From Burkholderiaceae bacterium (GTDB lineage Bacteria; Pseudomonadota; Gammaproteobacteria; Burkholderiales; Burkholderiaceae), in NCBI GenBank assembly GCA_947450225.1, contig CANFUO010000002.1:35882-99881 (forward strand): a stretch of 64,000 nucleotides of DNA, written 5' to 3'. The notes beneath the pieces were generated by a model. It made no database searches. It was not told the origin of the DNA and was given only the letters and a program-made list of their open reading frames with translations. Position 1 is the first letter of the stretch. Each line of letters opens with the position of its first letter. A program made the translations under genes and the position numbers. Shown piece by piece: positions 31,313 through 41,475 of this stretch.

Positions 31313-33031
31313 ATGCCCAACTTCAAATCAGATGCCTCTTTTTTTTCTAATAAAAATTTAGGCTGGAGCCATGTGGCTTGGATGTTGCTAATTGCACTCG
31401 TGTGGCTGGGTTTTTTAGATGCGCGTCATTTAATCCCCTCCGATGAGGGTCGTTACGCTGAAATCGCCCGCGAAATGCTTGTCAGTGGCGATTGGATTGT
31501 GCCGCGTTACAACGACTATCTGTATTTTGAAAAGCCACCTCTTCAAATGTGGGCGACTGCCATAGTTTTTCATCTATTTGGACTCGGGGAGTGGCAAGCC
31601 AGAGCTTGGACTGGCATTGCTTCTTTACTGAATCTGTTTTTAATCGGTTACACCAGTTATCGCCTGTGGGGTATCCGGGCGGGAACGATTGCCGCTCTTG
31701 TCTTAGCTTCTTCCCCTTTATGGGTCATTGGGGGTCACTTTAATTCTTTAGATATGGGTGTTGCTTTTTTTATGTCAGGTGCTCTGTGTTCACTGATATT
31801 AGCCCTGCATGCCCCGGTTTCTTCCTCTACTGAAAAAAAATGGATGATGGCTTGCTGGGCAATGATGGCCTTATCCGTTCTATCCAAGGGTTTAATTGGG
31901 GTTGTTTTACCTGGCTTGGTTTTGCTTGTCTACTCCATCTCTGGAAAAGATTGGCTTTCTTGGAAGCGACTCCATTGGTTCAAGGGCTTAGTATTATTTT
32001 TACTCATTACATTGCCCTGGTTTGTCTTGATTATTCAAAAACACCCTAGTTTTTTTGATTTTTTCTTCATCCATGAACATTTTGCAAGATTTTCAAGTGA
32101 TGAGCATCAACGAAGCGCCGCATGGTATTTCTTCTTACCACTATTAACTGCTGGTTTTATCCCGTGGTTATTGCACCTTCCTCAAGCTGTCATCTTAAGT
32201 TTTGAGGATCGTTCGAACTCCTCAAGCTCTTTTAAACCTTTATGGCTGTGTTTAACTTGGGTTATCGTCATTACTGTATTTTTTAGCCTTTCGCACTCCA
32301 AATTACCCGGTTACATCTTCCCGGTAATCCCAGCCCTTGCCCTTTTGGCTGGTAAATCCATATTACATCTCTTCGAAAATAAAAATCGATTAAGTTCACT
32401 TGGCTCAAATATATGGCAAATTCAACTCATTATTTTTGGTCTACTATTTCTTATAGGCTTCTTCTTTTTACCGCAAATCGCTAGAACCGGTGAGTCTTAT
32501 GAAGCAAGTTCCTATGCTGCTTATGCAAAAATTATCGGCGCATCCCTGTTAATTGGTCTATTGGGGTGTTTTTGTGCCTGGTGGTTACGTCAAGATGCGA
32601 TTAAAAGCTTTTTAATTTTTTCAAGCACCATGATTCTTGTTGCTCTGACTGCCGGAACAGGGCATGAATCGGTTGGAAGACTTCTATCGGGGTACGATTT
32701 AGCCATGCAAGCAAAACCTATCATTCGTCAAAACGACCCTCTATATGGTATTAAAATGCTAGATCATACAATTCCATTTTATTTAGAGCATCCGCTGATC
32801 ATGGTGGAATTTAAAGATGAACTGGCCTTTGGCATTGGTGAAGAACCAGAGCGATGGATTCCGACAGAGGCAGAGTGGATGAAGCTCTGGCTTGCTCATC
32901 CAGAAACACCTGCCTATGCCCTGATGAGTAAGATTACTTATGAGCAGCTTCTTAAACAACACTTGCCTATGGAAGTCATTGCACAAGATCCTTTACGAAT
33001 CATTGTAGGTAAACCGGTAAAAAATAATTGA
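31313..33031 (+). CDS. arnT: ArnT-like lipid A glycosyltransferase (PMT/GT83 family)
   Basis: DEGRYAEIAREMLVSGDWIVPRYNDYLYFEKPPLQMW; multi-TM; heads arn operon. Confidence 0.88.
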   Translation: MPNFKSDASFFSNKNLGWSHVAWMLLIALVWLGFLDARHLIPSDEGRYAEIAREMLVSGDWIVPRYNDYLYFEKPPLQMWATAIVFHLFGLGEWQARAWTGIASLLNLFLIGYTSYRLWGIRAGTIAALVLASSPLWVIGGHFNSLDMGVAFFMSGALCSLILALHAPVSSSTEKKWMMACWAMMALSVLSKGLIGVVLPGLVLLVYSISGKDWLSWKRLHWFKGLVLFLLITLPWFVLIIQKHPSFFDFFFIHEHFARFSSDEHQRSAAWYFFLPLLTAGFIPWLLHLPQAVILSFEDRSNSSSSFKPLWLCLTWVIVITVFFSLSHSKLPGYIFPVIPALALLAGKSILHLFENKNRLSSLGSNIWQIQLIIFGLLFLIGFFFLPQIARTGESYEASSYAAYAKIIGASLLIGLLGCFCAWWLRQDAIKSFLIFSSTMILVALTAGTGHESVGRLLSGYDLAMQAKPIIRQNDPLYGIKMLDHTIPFYLEHPLIMVEFKDELAFGIGEEPERWIPTEAEWMKLWLAHPETPAYALMSKITYEQLLKQHLPMEVIAQDPLRIIVGKPVKNN

Positions 33032-33402
33032 TGAACTTAACGACTTTTTCTTACTTATTCGCTGGCATTTTGCTCAATGCCGGTGCACAACTGCTGCTTA
33101 AAGCCGGCACCCTGCGCTTAGGTGAGGTTTCTCTTGCCCCTAGCACTCTAATCCCAACACTTGGAGAACTCGCTACCAACCTACCAATTATTGCGGGTTT
33201 ATGTTTGTATGCATTTTCAGTGATTACTTGGATCGCAGGCCTCTCAAGAGTAGATGTTTCTATCGCTTACCCTCTTCTTTCTCTTGGTTATGTTGTCAAT
33301 GCTATTGCTGCTTATTATTTATTTGATGAAGCACTAAGTCCCCAAAGATTGGTAGCTATTGGTATTATTCTTCTGGGTGTATTTATCTTAGCTCGTTCTT
33401 AA
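33028..33402 (+). CDS. EamA/SMR-like small membrane protein (ArnE-like flippase subunit)
   Basis: Four predicted TM; AGILLNAGAQLLLKAG; overlaps arnT stop. Confidence 0.8.
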   Translation: MMNLTTFSYLFAGILLNAGAQLLLKAGTLRLGEVSLAPSTLIPTLGELATNLPIIAGLCLYAFSVITWIAGLSRVDVSIAYPLLSLGYVVNAIAAYYLFDEALSPQRLVAIGIILLGVFILARS

Positions 33403-33414
33403 AGAGATCCTCAT

Positions 33415-34581
33415 ATGAATCATTCGAACGCACCATTTTTACCTTTTACCAAACCCACCATCGATGAAGAAACGATTTCAGCGGTCGGGGATGTTTTGCG
33501 CTCAGGCTGGATTACAACAGGGCCTAAATGTCTCGAGTTCGAAAAAATACTATCCACCTATTTTGGAGGAAGGCCAGTTCGCTGTTTTGCTAACGGTACA
33601 GCGACCATGGAAGTCGCTCTCAAAATTGCCGGTATTGGGCCAGGTGATGAAGTTATTACAACGCCTATTTCATGGGTTTCTACATCCAATGTTATTTTGG
33701 CAGTCGGTGCTAGGCCAGTTTTTGTGGATGTTGATCCTCTAACTAGAAATATCAATCTCGATCTGATTGAGGATGCTATTACACCATCGACAAAAGCAAT
33801 TTTGCCAGTGTATTTGTCAGGCCTTCCTGTGGATATCGTGCGTCTTTATGATATTGCTCATCGACATGGCCTTCGCGTCATTGAAGATGCTGCTCAAGCC
33901 ATAGGGTCATCTTGGCTTGGGGAATCTATTGGAAACGCGACCAAGCTTCCTTCGGATTTAGTGAGTTTTAGTTTTCAAGCGAATAAAAATGTTACGACAA
34001 TCGAAGGTGGTTGTCTGGTCATGAATGACGAGACTGAAGCGCTATTAGCTCAGAAACTTCGTATTCAGGGCGTTACCAAAAGTGGCCTAGATGGTATGGA
34101 GGTCGACGTTCTTGGTGGTAAATTTAATTTAACTGATATCAATGCAGTGATTGGTATTGCACAAATGAAACATTTGCCTGAGTTTCTTGTTAAACGTCGC
34201 GCCCTTGCAGAACACTATTTTGCTTGCCTACGTCAAACACAATTGATAACCAAAGGCTTAGAATTACCTGTAGAAGACTTCGAGCACTCCAATTGGCACA
34301 TGTTTCAGGTGGTTTTACCCATTGAAAAATTACATGCTTTAGGTATGAACCGCGCTGATATTATGCAAAAGCTCAAGGATATGAATGTCGGTACTGGAGT
34401 TCATTATCCGCTCATTAATGAGTTCAAACTCTATCGAGATCTTGGTTATAACTCGAGTAATACTCCAATCGCCAAACGAATCAGCTCTGCTATCCTAACA
34501 TTACCCCTCTTCCCATTAATGAGTCTGGCAGATGTGGAGCGCGTCGTGTCCGCCCTTGAGCTTGCTCTTCATGAAATTTGA
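33415..34581 (+). CDS. arnB: UDP-4-amino-4-deoxy-L-arabinose--oxoglutarate aminotransferase (DegT/DnrJ/EryC1)
   Basis: PFTKPTIDEETISAVGDVLRSGWITTGPKC; operon context. Confidence 0.9.
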   Translation: MNHSNAPFLPFTKPTIDEETISAVGDVLRSGWITTGPKCLEFEKILSTYFGGRPVRCFANGTATMEVALKIAGIGPGDEVITTPISWVSTSNVILAVGARPVFVDVDPLTRNINLDLIEDAITPSTKAILPVYLSGLPVDIVRLYDIAHRHGLRVIEDAAQAIGSSWLGESIGNATKLPSDLVSFSFQANKNVTTIEGGCLVMNDETEALLAQKLRIQGVTKSGLDGMEVDVLGGKFNLTDINAVIGIAQMKHLPEFLVKRRALAEHYFACLRQTQLITKGLELPVEDFEHSNWHMFQVVLPIEKLHALGMNRADIMQKLKDMNVGTGVHYPLINEFKLYRDLGYNSSNTPIAKRISSAILTLPLFPLMSLADVERVVSALELALHEI

Positions 34582-34620
34582 TTTTTTTGGATTTTCTTGA
34601 AATAGTCATAAAATCTAGAC

Positions 34621-35622
34621 ATGCAGCCAAAAACTGATTTACTCCTTCGAATAACTCCGACTATACCTAGTCATCCTTTGGTATCTATTGTGATACCGGT
34701 TTATAACGAGGAGGATGGTCTTGATGAGCTCTTTACCCGCCTTTATTTAGCGCTAGATCAAATGGCGAAAGATCTACAGGTTCGCTATGAGGTTGTGTTT
34801 GTGAACGATGGCAGCAGGGATCAATCTGCCGCTAAATTGGCCACTCAATTTGAAAAGCGCCCAGATTCAACCCGTGTCGTCCTTTTTAATGGCAACTTTG
34901 GTCAACACATGGCCATTATGGCTGGGTTTAGCTATGCCAAAGGCGATTTTGTAGTCACACTCGATGCTGATTTACAAAATCCACCGGAAGAAATTAGCCA
35001 CATTGTTAAATACATGCTCAGTGGTCATGATTATGTAGGTACGATTCGTGTTGCTAGAAAAGATTCTCGTTTTCGTCGCTATGCTTCAAAAGCGATGAAC
35101 CAATTACGCGATCGTATTACAAAAATCACAATGACTGATCAGGGCTGTATGATGCGTGGCTATAGTCGCCGCATCGTGAACCTGATGAAAAAAAGTAAGG
35201 AACTCAATACATTTATTCCCGCTCTGGGTTTTACCTACGCAAGCAACCCTATCGAAATTAACATCAATCACGAAGAGCGCTTTGCTGGCGAATCCAAATA
35301 TTCTTTCTATCAATTAATTCGTCTTAACTTTGATTTGGTCACCGGCTTCTCGGTTTTACCGCTTCAAGCCTTCTCATTAATCGGCTTTTTCTTAGCGCTT
35401 GGGTCTGCGACTCTATTTACATACTTAATCGTCCGCAGATTTTTAATCGGCGCCGAGGTTGAGGGAGTTTTTACGCTCTTTGCCTTAAATTTTTTCCTCT
35501 TAGGTGTTTTACTGTTTGGCTTAGGACTACTTGGCGAATATGTTGGTCGTATCTATCAACAAGTCAGAAAACGTCCCCGTTATGTCGTCATGGGCGTATT
35601 GGAGCAGGATGAATCGCAATAA
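34621..35622 (+). CDS. arnC: Undecaprenyl-phosphate L-Ara4FN transferase-like GT2
   Basis: VSIVIPVYNEEDGLDELF; TLDADLQNPPEE; two C-terminal TM. Confidence 0.9.
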   Translation: MQPKTDLLLRITPTIPSHPLVSIVIPVYNEEDGLDELFTRLYLALDQMAKDLQVRYEVVFVNDGSRDQSAAKLATQFEKRPDSTRVVLFNGNFGQHMAIMAGFSYAKGDFVVTLDADLQNPPEEISHIVKYMLSGHDYVGTIRVARKDSRFRRYASKAMNQLRDRITKITMTDQGCMMRGYSRRIVNLMKKSKELNTFIPALGFTYASNPIEININHEERFAGESKYSFYQLIRLNFDLVTGFSVLPLQAFSLIGFFLALGSATLFTYLIVRRFLIGAEVEGVFTLFALNFFLLGVLLFGLGLLGEYVGRIYQQVRKRPRYVVMGVLEQDESQ

Positions 35623-36535
35623 GGCAGTTGTCTTTGCATATCACACGGTCGGTGTGGAATGCCTCACGACACTCCTGAGCCATGGCTTTGATGTTCCTTT
35701 AGTCCTCACTCACGAAGATTCCCCATCAGAAAATATTTGGTTTAAATCCGTGCGCGACTTATGCTGCGAGCGGCAGATTCCGTTTATTACACCATCAGAC
35801 CTGAGTGATCCCGAAGTCATTCGCAGAATTGAAGAGATCGCGCCAGATTATCTGTTTTCTTTTTACTATCGATTCATGATCCCGAGCAATATTCTTCAGT
35901 TGGCAAGTGTTTGTGCTCTTAATATGCATGGCTCTTTACTGCCTAAATATCGCGGCCGTGTCCCTATTAATTGGGCTGTTCTTCATGGCGAAACTAAAAC
36001 TGGTGCAACCCTTCATGTTATGGAGGATAAACCTGATGCTGGCGATATTGTGAACCAAAAATCCGTGCCCATTTTGCCGGATGAAACTGCCTATGATGTA
36101 TTTAATAAAGTTGCCGAAATTGCAAAAATTGCTTTAGAGGAAGTGATTCCTGATTTACTTCAGGGTGAATTTCCAAGACGTCCCAATCGATTGCAAGAAG
36201 GTAGTTATTTTGGCGGTCGTCAACCAGACGATGGTCGCATCAATTGGGACCAAAGTGCTCAAGACGTCTATAACTTGGTGCGTGCGGTGGCCCCTCCCTA
36301 TCCTGGTGCATTTACTGAAATAGCGAATGTTCGCTATATTGTTACAAAAGCAATGTTGGCAAGCCCTCCTTTTCGTCAAACCACGCCTTTATTAGGTTTG
36401 CAGGTAATTGATAATCGTATTTATGGCTTTTGCGGGGATGGCCGCGCCATTTTAATTATTCAGTTAATTGGCGACGATAAGGAAGTCATCCCTTCAGATC
36501 TTCAACAAATTCTTTTAAACGCAACAAAAGAATAA
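35609..36535 (+). CDS. ArnA-type formyltransferase, stand-alone (start trimmed to MNRNKAVVFAYH)
   Basis: NMHGSLLPKYRGRVPINWAVLHGE formyltransferase motif; overlaps arnC end. Confidence 0.9.
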   Translation: MNRNKAVVFAYHTVGVECLTTLLSHGFDVPLVLTHEDSPSENIWFKSVRDLCCERQIPFITPSDLSDPEVIRRIEEIAPDYLFSFYYRFMIPSNILQLASVCALNMHGSLLPKYRGRVPINWAVLHGETKTGATLHVMEDKPDAGDIVNQKSVPILPDETAYDVFNKVAEIAKIALEEVIPDLLQGEFPRRPNRLQEGSYFGGRQPDDGRINWDQSAQDVYNLVRAVAPPYPGAFTEIANVRYIVTKAMLASPPFRQTTPLLGLQVIDNRIYGFCGDGRAILIIQLIGDDKEVIPSDLQQILLNATKE

Positions 36536-36566
36536 AATAGTATCAACTTAATAACGGAATTCATTC

Positions 36567-37613
36567 ATGAGCAAAAAGATCTTAATCTTAGGTGTCAATG
36601 GCTTTATCGGTCACCATCTGTCCAAACGTATCTTAGATAAAACAGATTGGGATGTCTATGGCATGGATATGCAAAATGATCGCTTAGGTGATCTTGCCGA
36701 TCATCCAAGAATGCACTTCTTTGAGGGTGATATCACGATTAATAAAGAATGGGTTGAATACCACATTCGTAAGTGTGATGTGATTCTACCCTTGGTCGCA
36801 ATCGCTACACCAGCGACGTATGTAAAGGAACCCTTAAAAGTGTTTGAACTTGATTTTGAGGCTAACCTCCCGATTGTGCGTTCCGCCCATAAATACGGTA
36901 AACACCTTGTTTTCCCTTCAACTTCAGAAGTCTATGGCATGAGCCCTGATGCAGAATTTGATCCAGAGTCATCGCCACTCGTATATGGGCCGATTAATAA
37001 ACCCCGCTGGATCTATGCCTGCGCTAAACAACTCATGGATCGGGTCATTTGGGGATATGGTATGGAGGGCTTACGCTTTACACTGTTCAGACCCTTTAAC
37101 TGGATTGGTCCTGGTCTTGATAGTATCTATACTTCAAAAGAAGGTTCTTCTCGTGTGGTAACGCAGTTTTTAGGTCATATCGCTCGTGGTGAACCCATTA
37201 ATTTAGTCGACGGTGGCTCGCAAAAAAGAGCCTTTACTTATATTGATGATGGTATTGATGCTTTGTCACTCATTCTTGAGAATAAAAATGATATTGCGAA
37301 TGGCAAAATTTACAACATTGGCAATCCGTTAAATAATCATTCTGTCAAAGAATTAGCCAACATGATGATGGCGATCGCTAACCGTATTCCTGAATATCAA
37401 GAATCCGCTAAACAAGTTGTCATCCAAGAAACAAGCTCTGTCCAATATTATGGCAATGGTTATCAGGATGTTCAGAACCGTGTTCCTAAAATCGACAATA
37501 CGATGCAGGACTTGGGCTGGAAACCAAGCACAACAATGGCCCATGCTCTTGAACATATTTTTGAAGCTTATCGTTTTGACGTCGTTAAAGCAAGACGTTT
37601 AGTCGATCATTAA
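36567..37613 (+). CDS. ArnA C-terminal-type UDP-glucuronate decarboxylase/dehydrogenase, stand-alone
   Basis: ILGVNGFIGHHLSKRIL; FPSTSEVYGM; YACAKQLMDRVIWGYG. Confidence 0.92.
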   Translation: MSKKILILGVNGFIGHHLSKRILDKTDWDVYGMDMQNDRLGDLADHPRMHFFEGDITINKEWVEYHIRKCDVILPLVAIATPATYVKEPLKVFELDFEANLPIVRSAHKYGKHLVFPSTSEVYGMSPDAEFDPESSPLVYGPINKPRWIYACAKQLMDRVIWGYGMEGLRFTLFRPFNWIGPGLDSIYTSKEGSSRVVTQFLGHIARGEPINLVDGGSQKRAFTYIDDGIDALSLILENKNDIANGKIYNIGNPLNNHSVKELANMMMAIANRIPEYQESAKQVVIQETSSVQYYGNGYQDVQNRVPKIDNTMQDLGWKPSTTMAHALEHIFEAYRFDVVKARRLVDH

Positions 37614-37617
37614 TTGC

Positions 37618-38544
37618 ATGGGAAGTATTGCACTCAAGATCGATGTTGACACCCTTCGCGGAACTCTCGAGGGTGTTCCTCGGCTACAACACGAACTTGG
37701 GCATTTAGGCATTGCTGCAAGTTTTTTATTTAGTCTTGGCCCTGACCACACCGGCTGGGCCTTAAAGCGCATCTTTCGCCCTGGTTTTTTTAAAAAAGTC
37801 TCTCGTACATCCGTTGTTGAACACTATGGACTTAAAACATTAAGCTATGGAGTTTTACTTCCAGCGCCTGATATTGGCATCAAGGCAAGACACGTGATGC
37901 AAGAAGTGGCAAAAGCAGGCTTTGAAGTGGGTATCCATACTTGGGATCATATTGTCTGGCACGATCAAGTCCGACATGCCAATCCACAATGGACGCAATC
38001 TCAAATGAAAAAATCATTTGATCGCTTTGTAGATATCTTTGGGCATGCTCCAACTTCGCATGGAGCTGCTGGCTGGCAAATGAATGTAGCCGCCTTAGAA
38101 CAACTCGACGCTTGGGAAATCCCTTATTCGTCAGATGGTCGTGCACCTCTGAATCTTGTTCCCTATCGCGTGCAACTAGCCAATGGCTCATCGCGTCATA
38201 TTCAATATCCAACTACCCTACCTACGTTTGATGAGCTATTAGGGGTAAATAATATGTCAGCTGATGATGCTGTAGAACACCTATTGCAACTCACTGCACA
38301 AAACCCAAATGATCAAGTTTTTACCCTGCATGCTGAACTCGAGGGACAAAAACTGTTACCTTCCTTTATCAAGCTTGTCAAAGGCTGGATCAATCAAGGA
38401 CATTCGTGCGTGGACATGCGAGCCCTTCATCACTCATGGCAAGCAACAGGCCAAACAAAACATCTCATCACGCTACCTTTATTTTTTAATGAAGTTGCCA
38501 ATCGTAGTGGTGAGCTAATGATGATGCCAACAAACCCTATTTAG
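37618..38544 (+). CDS. arnD: 4-deoxy-4-formamido-L-arabinose-phospho-UND deformylase-like
   Basis: MGSIALKIDVDTLRGTLEGVPRL; GVLLPAPDIG; EVGIHTWDHIVWHD. Confidence 0.92.
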   Translation: MGSIALKIDVDTLRGTLEGVPRLQHELGHLGIAASFLFSLGPDHTGWALKRIFRPGFFKKVSRTSVVEHYGLKTLSYGVLLPAPDIGIKARHVMQEVAKAGFEVGIHTWDHIVWHDQVRHANPQWTQSQMKKSFDRFVDIFGHAPTSHGAAGWQMNVAALEQLDAWEIPYSSDGRAPLNLVPYRVQLANGSSRHIQYPTTLPTFDELLGVNNMSADDAVEHLLQLTAQNPNDQVFTLHAELEGQKLLPSFIKLVKGWINQGHSCVDMRALHHSWQATGQTKHLITLPLFFNEVANRSGELMMMPTNPI

Positions 38545-38609
38545 GGGATGTTATAAAAGTCTCATACAATAGAGTGCTTTAATTTGAAAATTTATAGGAG
38601 ATTGAAAGA

Positions 38610-39077
38610 ATGACCGTCAAAATTGGTGAGGCAATTCCGCAGTGTGATATCCCCGCTACATCTGGGCTTGTTTTTTCTCCTTCCTCTTGCCTAGGGAAAA
38701 ATCTCGTCTTGTATTTTTATCCAAAAGATGCAACTCCAGGCTGTACGATTGAAGCAGGTAATTTTCGTGATCAAATCGAGTCATTTACTAAAGCCAATAC
38801 AGTCGTTATCGGTGTTTCTAGAGATACCTTGAAGTCCCATGAAAGCTTTAAAACAAAATATGAATTACCTTTTGAACTGATTTCGGATACAGATGAGACT
38901 TTATGTCAGTTTTTTGACGTAATTAAACTCAAAAATATGTACGGAAAACAGGTTCGCGGGGTAGAAAGAAGTACTTTCATCTTTGATTCTAAAGGTATTT
39001 TACGTCACGAATGGAGAGGCCTTAAGGTTGCAGGTCATGTTGAAGAAGTTTTAAGAACGGCGCTTGCAATGTCTTGA
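38610..39077 (+). CDS. bcp: Thioredoxin-dependent peroxiredoxin (Bcp/PrxQ)
   Basis: YFYPKDATPGCTIEAGNFRD. Confidence 0.95.
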   Translation: MTVKIGEAIPQCDIPATSGLVFSPSSCLGKNLVLYFYPKDATPGCTIEAGNFRDQIESFTKANTVVIGVSRDTLKSHESFKTKYELPFELISDTDETLCQFFDVIKLKNMYGKQVRGVERSTFIFDSKGILRHEWRGLKVAGHVEEVLRTALAMS

Positions 39078-39220
39078 AATTTGCGTTAAGTTATAGTTAA
39101 TGCAAAGAAATCGAAGTTTGTTCACTGTTTTACAGCATCTTGATACCACTTCTCGAGATAGGCAAACTTCCCTCCAAGTTTTACTGCAATTTCTAACTCC
39201 AACGCAATCCTATTTTGTAG

Positions 39221-39251
39221 AAAAATCGCGCCTTGAAATGCGATTTTTTTT
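39221..39251 (+). terminator. Rho-independent terminator between bcp and phoH
   Basis: AAAAATCGC-GCCTTGAAAT-GCGATTTTTTTT. Confidence 0.8.
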
Positions 39252-39302
39252 CGCCCCTTTTCCAATCACATTTTTTCCTACATTTACCTAAGGAGCTAGT
39301 GC

Positions 39303-40973
39303 ATGCCTCTCCCCCCAGCACCAACACAAACAGCTGATGAAATTAATTTACCGAGAATAAAAAAACCAGAACTAAGTAAACCACCTACACCCCAAGCTAT
39401 TAACGCTGTTGCTGAAGATGAAGCTGAAATCGAAGATGTTGAATCAATTCTAGAGATTGATACGCCAGCACCCGCTTCACATATCGCTCGCGATACGATT
39501 AATAAAATGAAACAAGTTGCGCCTACTAAACCAACGCGTAGCAATAATAAAGGTAAACGAACCGGGCAAGAAACTAAATTACGCTTGTTTGTTTTGGATA
39601 CCAATGTATTAATGCATGACCCCTCTTCCTTATTTCGCTTTGAAGAGCACGATATTTACTTACCTATGACGACTCTTGAGGAGTTGGATAATCACAAAAA
39701 AGGGATGAGTGAGGTTGCTCGTAATGCCCGAATGGTAAGCCGCGCACTGGATGGCTTAATCGATGGCACTAGCGGCTCTTTAGATGAAGGTATTCCTCTA
39801 TCTAAACTCGGCAACAAAGATGCGACTGGGAAATTATTTTTCCAAACTGATTTAAAAGAAATGAAATTGCCTGAGGGTCTTCCTGAGGGTAAAGGCGACA
39901 ATATGATTCTGAGTGTGGTTCGCTCACTTCAAGAAACGCACAAGAATTATGATGAGGTCGTATTGGTTTCGAAAGACATCAATATGCGAATCAAAGCAAG
40001 AGCCTTAGGACTGCCTGCTGAAGACTATTTTAATGATCAAGTTCTCGAAGATCGAGATCTTATGTATGCCGGTGTCTTGGCTCTCCCGATTGATTTTTGG
40101 CCAAAACATGGCAAAGGCATGGAGAGTTGGAGTGATGGTAAATCCGGTACGATGTATTACCGCATTACAGGTCCCCTCGTCTCATCAATGATGGTGAATC
40201 AATTTGTGTATCAAGAAAATACCGATGGTAGCACTCCTTTTTATGCTCAAGTAAAAGAAATCAATGGCAAAACAGCTCTCTTACAAACGCTGAAAGATTT
40301 CTCCCACCAAAAAAATAATGTCTGGAGTATTACTGCACGTAACCGTGAACAAAACTTTGCGCTGAATTTACTCATGAATCCCGAGATTGATTTTGTCACA
40401 TTGCTAGGACAAGCAGGTACTGGTAAAACTTTACTTGCTCTTGCTGCAGGTCTTGAACAAGTGCTGGATAGTAAGCGTTATAACGAGATCATTATCACTA
40501 GAGCTACCGTTCCTGTTGGTGAAGATATCGGTTTCCTACCGGGGACTGAAGAAGAAAAAATGCAACCTTGGATGGGCGCGTTTGATGATAATCTTGAAGT
40601 ACTTCACCGGAGCGATGATTCTGCTGGTGAGTGGGGACGTGCTGCTACTCAAGAATTAATTCGTTCACGCATTAAGGTCAAGAGCATGAACTTTATGAGG
40701 GGTAGAACCTTTGTCAGTAAGTTCGTTATTATCGATGAGGCACAAAACCTCACGCCAAAACAAATGAAAACTTTAGTCACTCGTGCTGGTCCTGGTACTA
40801 AATTAATTTGTCTTGGTAATATTGCACAAATTGACACTCCCTACTTAACAGAAGGCTCATCTGGTCTTACCTATGTGGTTGATCGCTTCAAAGGTTGGCG
40901 ACATGGTGGTCACGTAACCCTTGCTAGAGGTGAGCGCTCTCGCTTAGCAGATCATGCGGCGGATATTTTATAA
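39303..40973 (+). CDS. PhoH-like ATPase with N-terminal PIN domain
   Basis: FVLDTNVLMHDPSSLF; GQAGTGKTLLALAAGLE; FVIIDEAQNLTPKQMK. Confidence 0.95.
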   Translation: MPLPPAPTQTADEINLPRIKKPELSKPPTPQAINAVAEDEAEIEDVESILEIDTPAPASHIARDTINKMKQVAPTKPTRSNNKGKRTGQETKLRLFVLDTNVLMHDPSSLFRFEEHDIYLPMTTLEELDNHKKGMSEVARNARMVSRALDGLIDGTSGSLDEGIPLSKLGNKDATGKLFFQTDLKEMKLPEGLPEGKGDNMILSVVRSLQETHKNYDEVVLVSKDINMRIKARALGLPAEDYFNDQVLEDRDLMYAGVLALPIDFWPKHGKGMESWSDGKSGTMYYRITGPLVSSMMVNQFVYQENTDGSTPFYAQVKEINGKTALLQTLKDFSHQKNNVWSITARNREQNFALNLLMNPEIDFVTLLGQAGTGKTLLALAAGLEQVLDSKRYNEIIITRATVPVGEDIGFLPGTEEEKMQPWMGAFDDNLEVLHRSDDSAGEWGRAATQELIRSRIKVKSMNFMRGRTFVSKFVIIDEAQNLTPKQMKTLVTRAGPGTKLICLGNIAQIDTPYLTEGSSGLTYVVDRFKGWRHGGHVTLARGERSRLADHAADIL

Positions 40974-41475
40974 AGCGCATCTCCTGACAGTCCTGATAGC
41001 TTTGCTATCAGGCTGTAGTTCTTTTGTCGAAAAAAAACAAACTCTGCCAGGTAATTTATTTTCTAATTTACCTGATTTTTCTGTTGAAAAAAATGCGGGC
41101 TTAGATGATGTTTCACTTGCGGCAATGAGCTTAATTGGAACACCCTATCGCTGGGGTGGCAATACTCCTCAAACGGGTTTTGATTGTAGTGGTCTAGTTG
41201 TTTACGTTATAAAAAATACACGTCAAAAAAATGTGCCTCGCACAACATCTGAACTTGGAAAGTACGGTCAATCACTTTCTTTAGAAACACCAGCTCCTGG
41301 AGATTTGGTGTTTTTTAATACGCTAGGAGAAAGCCATTCACATGTGGGAATTTATGTGGGGCAAGGACGATTCGTCCATGCCCCTACCACAGGGGGCACC
41401 GTGCGGATTGAGGAGATCAAAAATCCGTACTGGGCTCCTCGTTACACAGAAGCCAGGAGAGTTATAACACCTTAG
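40954..41475 (+). CDS. NlpC/P60 family lipoprotein (C40 peptidase)
   Basis: LLSGCSS lipobox; FDCSGLVVYV; SHVGIYVG. Confidence 0.92.
   Translation: MRRIFYKAHLLTVLIALLSGCSSFVEKKQTLPGNLFSNLPDFSVEKNAGLDDVSLAAMSLIGTPYRWGGNTPQTGFDCSGLVVYVIKNTRQKNVPRTTSELGKYGQSLSLETPAPGDLVFFNTLGESHSHVGIYVGQGRFVHAPTTGGTVRIEEIKNPYWAPRYTEARRVITP

Noticed and set aside
35531-35608. N-terminal 26 codons of the formyltransferase ORF
   Set aside because: Inside arnC in another frame; the family start is MNRNKAVVFAYH at 35609.
37880-38212. 110-aa minus-strand ORF inside arnD
   Set aside because: Antisense to arnD, no domain features.
39100-39291. 63-aa ORF between bcp and phoH
   Set aside because: Runs through a clear intrinsic terminator; composition not protein-like. 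Kept only as a possible RNA locus.
39296-39604. 102-aa minus-strand ORF opposite the phoH 5' end
   Set aside because: Fully antisense to a strongly supported CDS; no domain-like motif; mirrors codon bias of the overlying gene.
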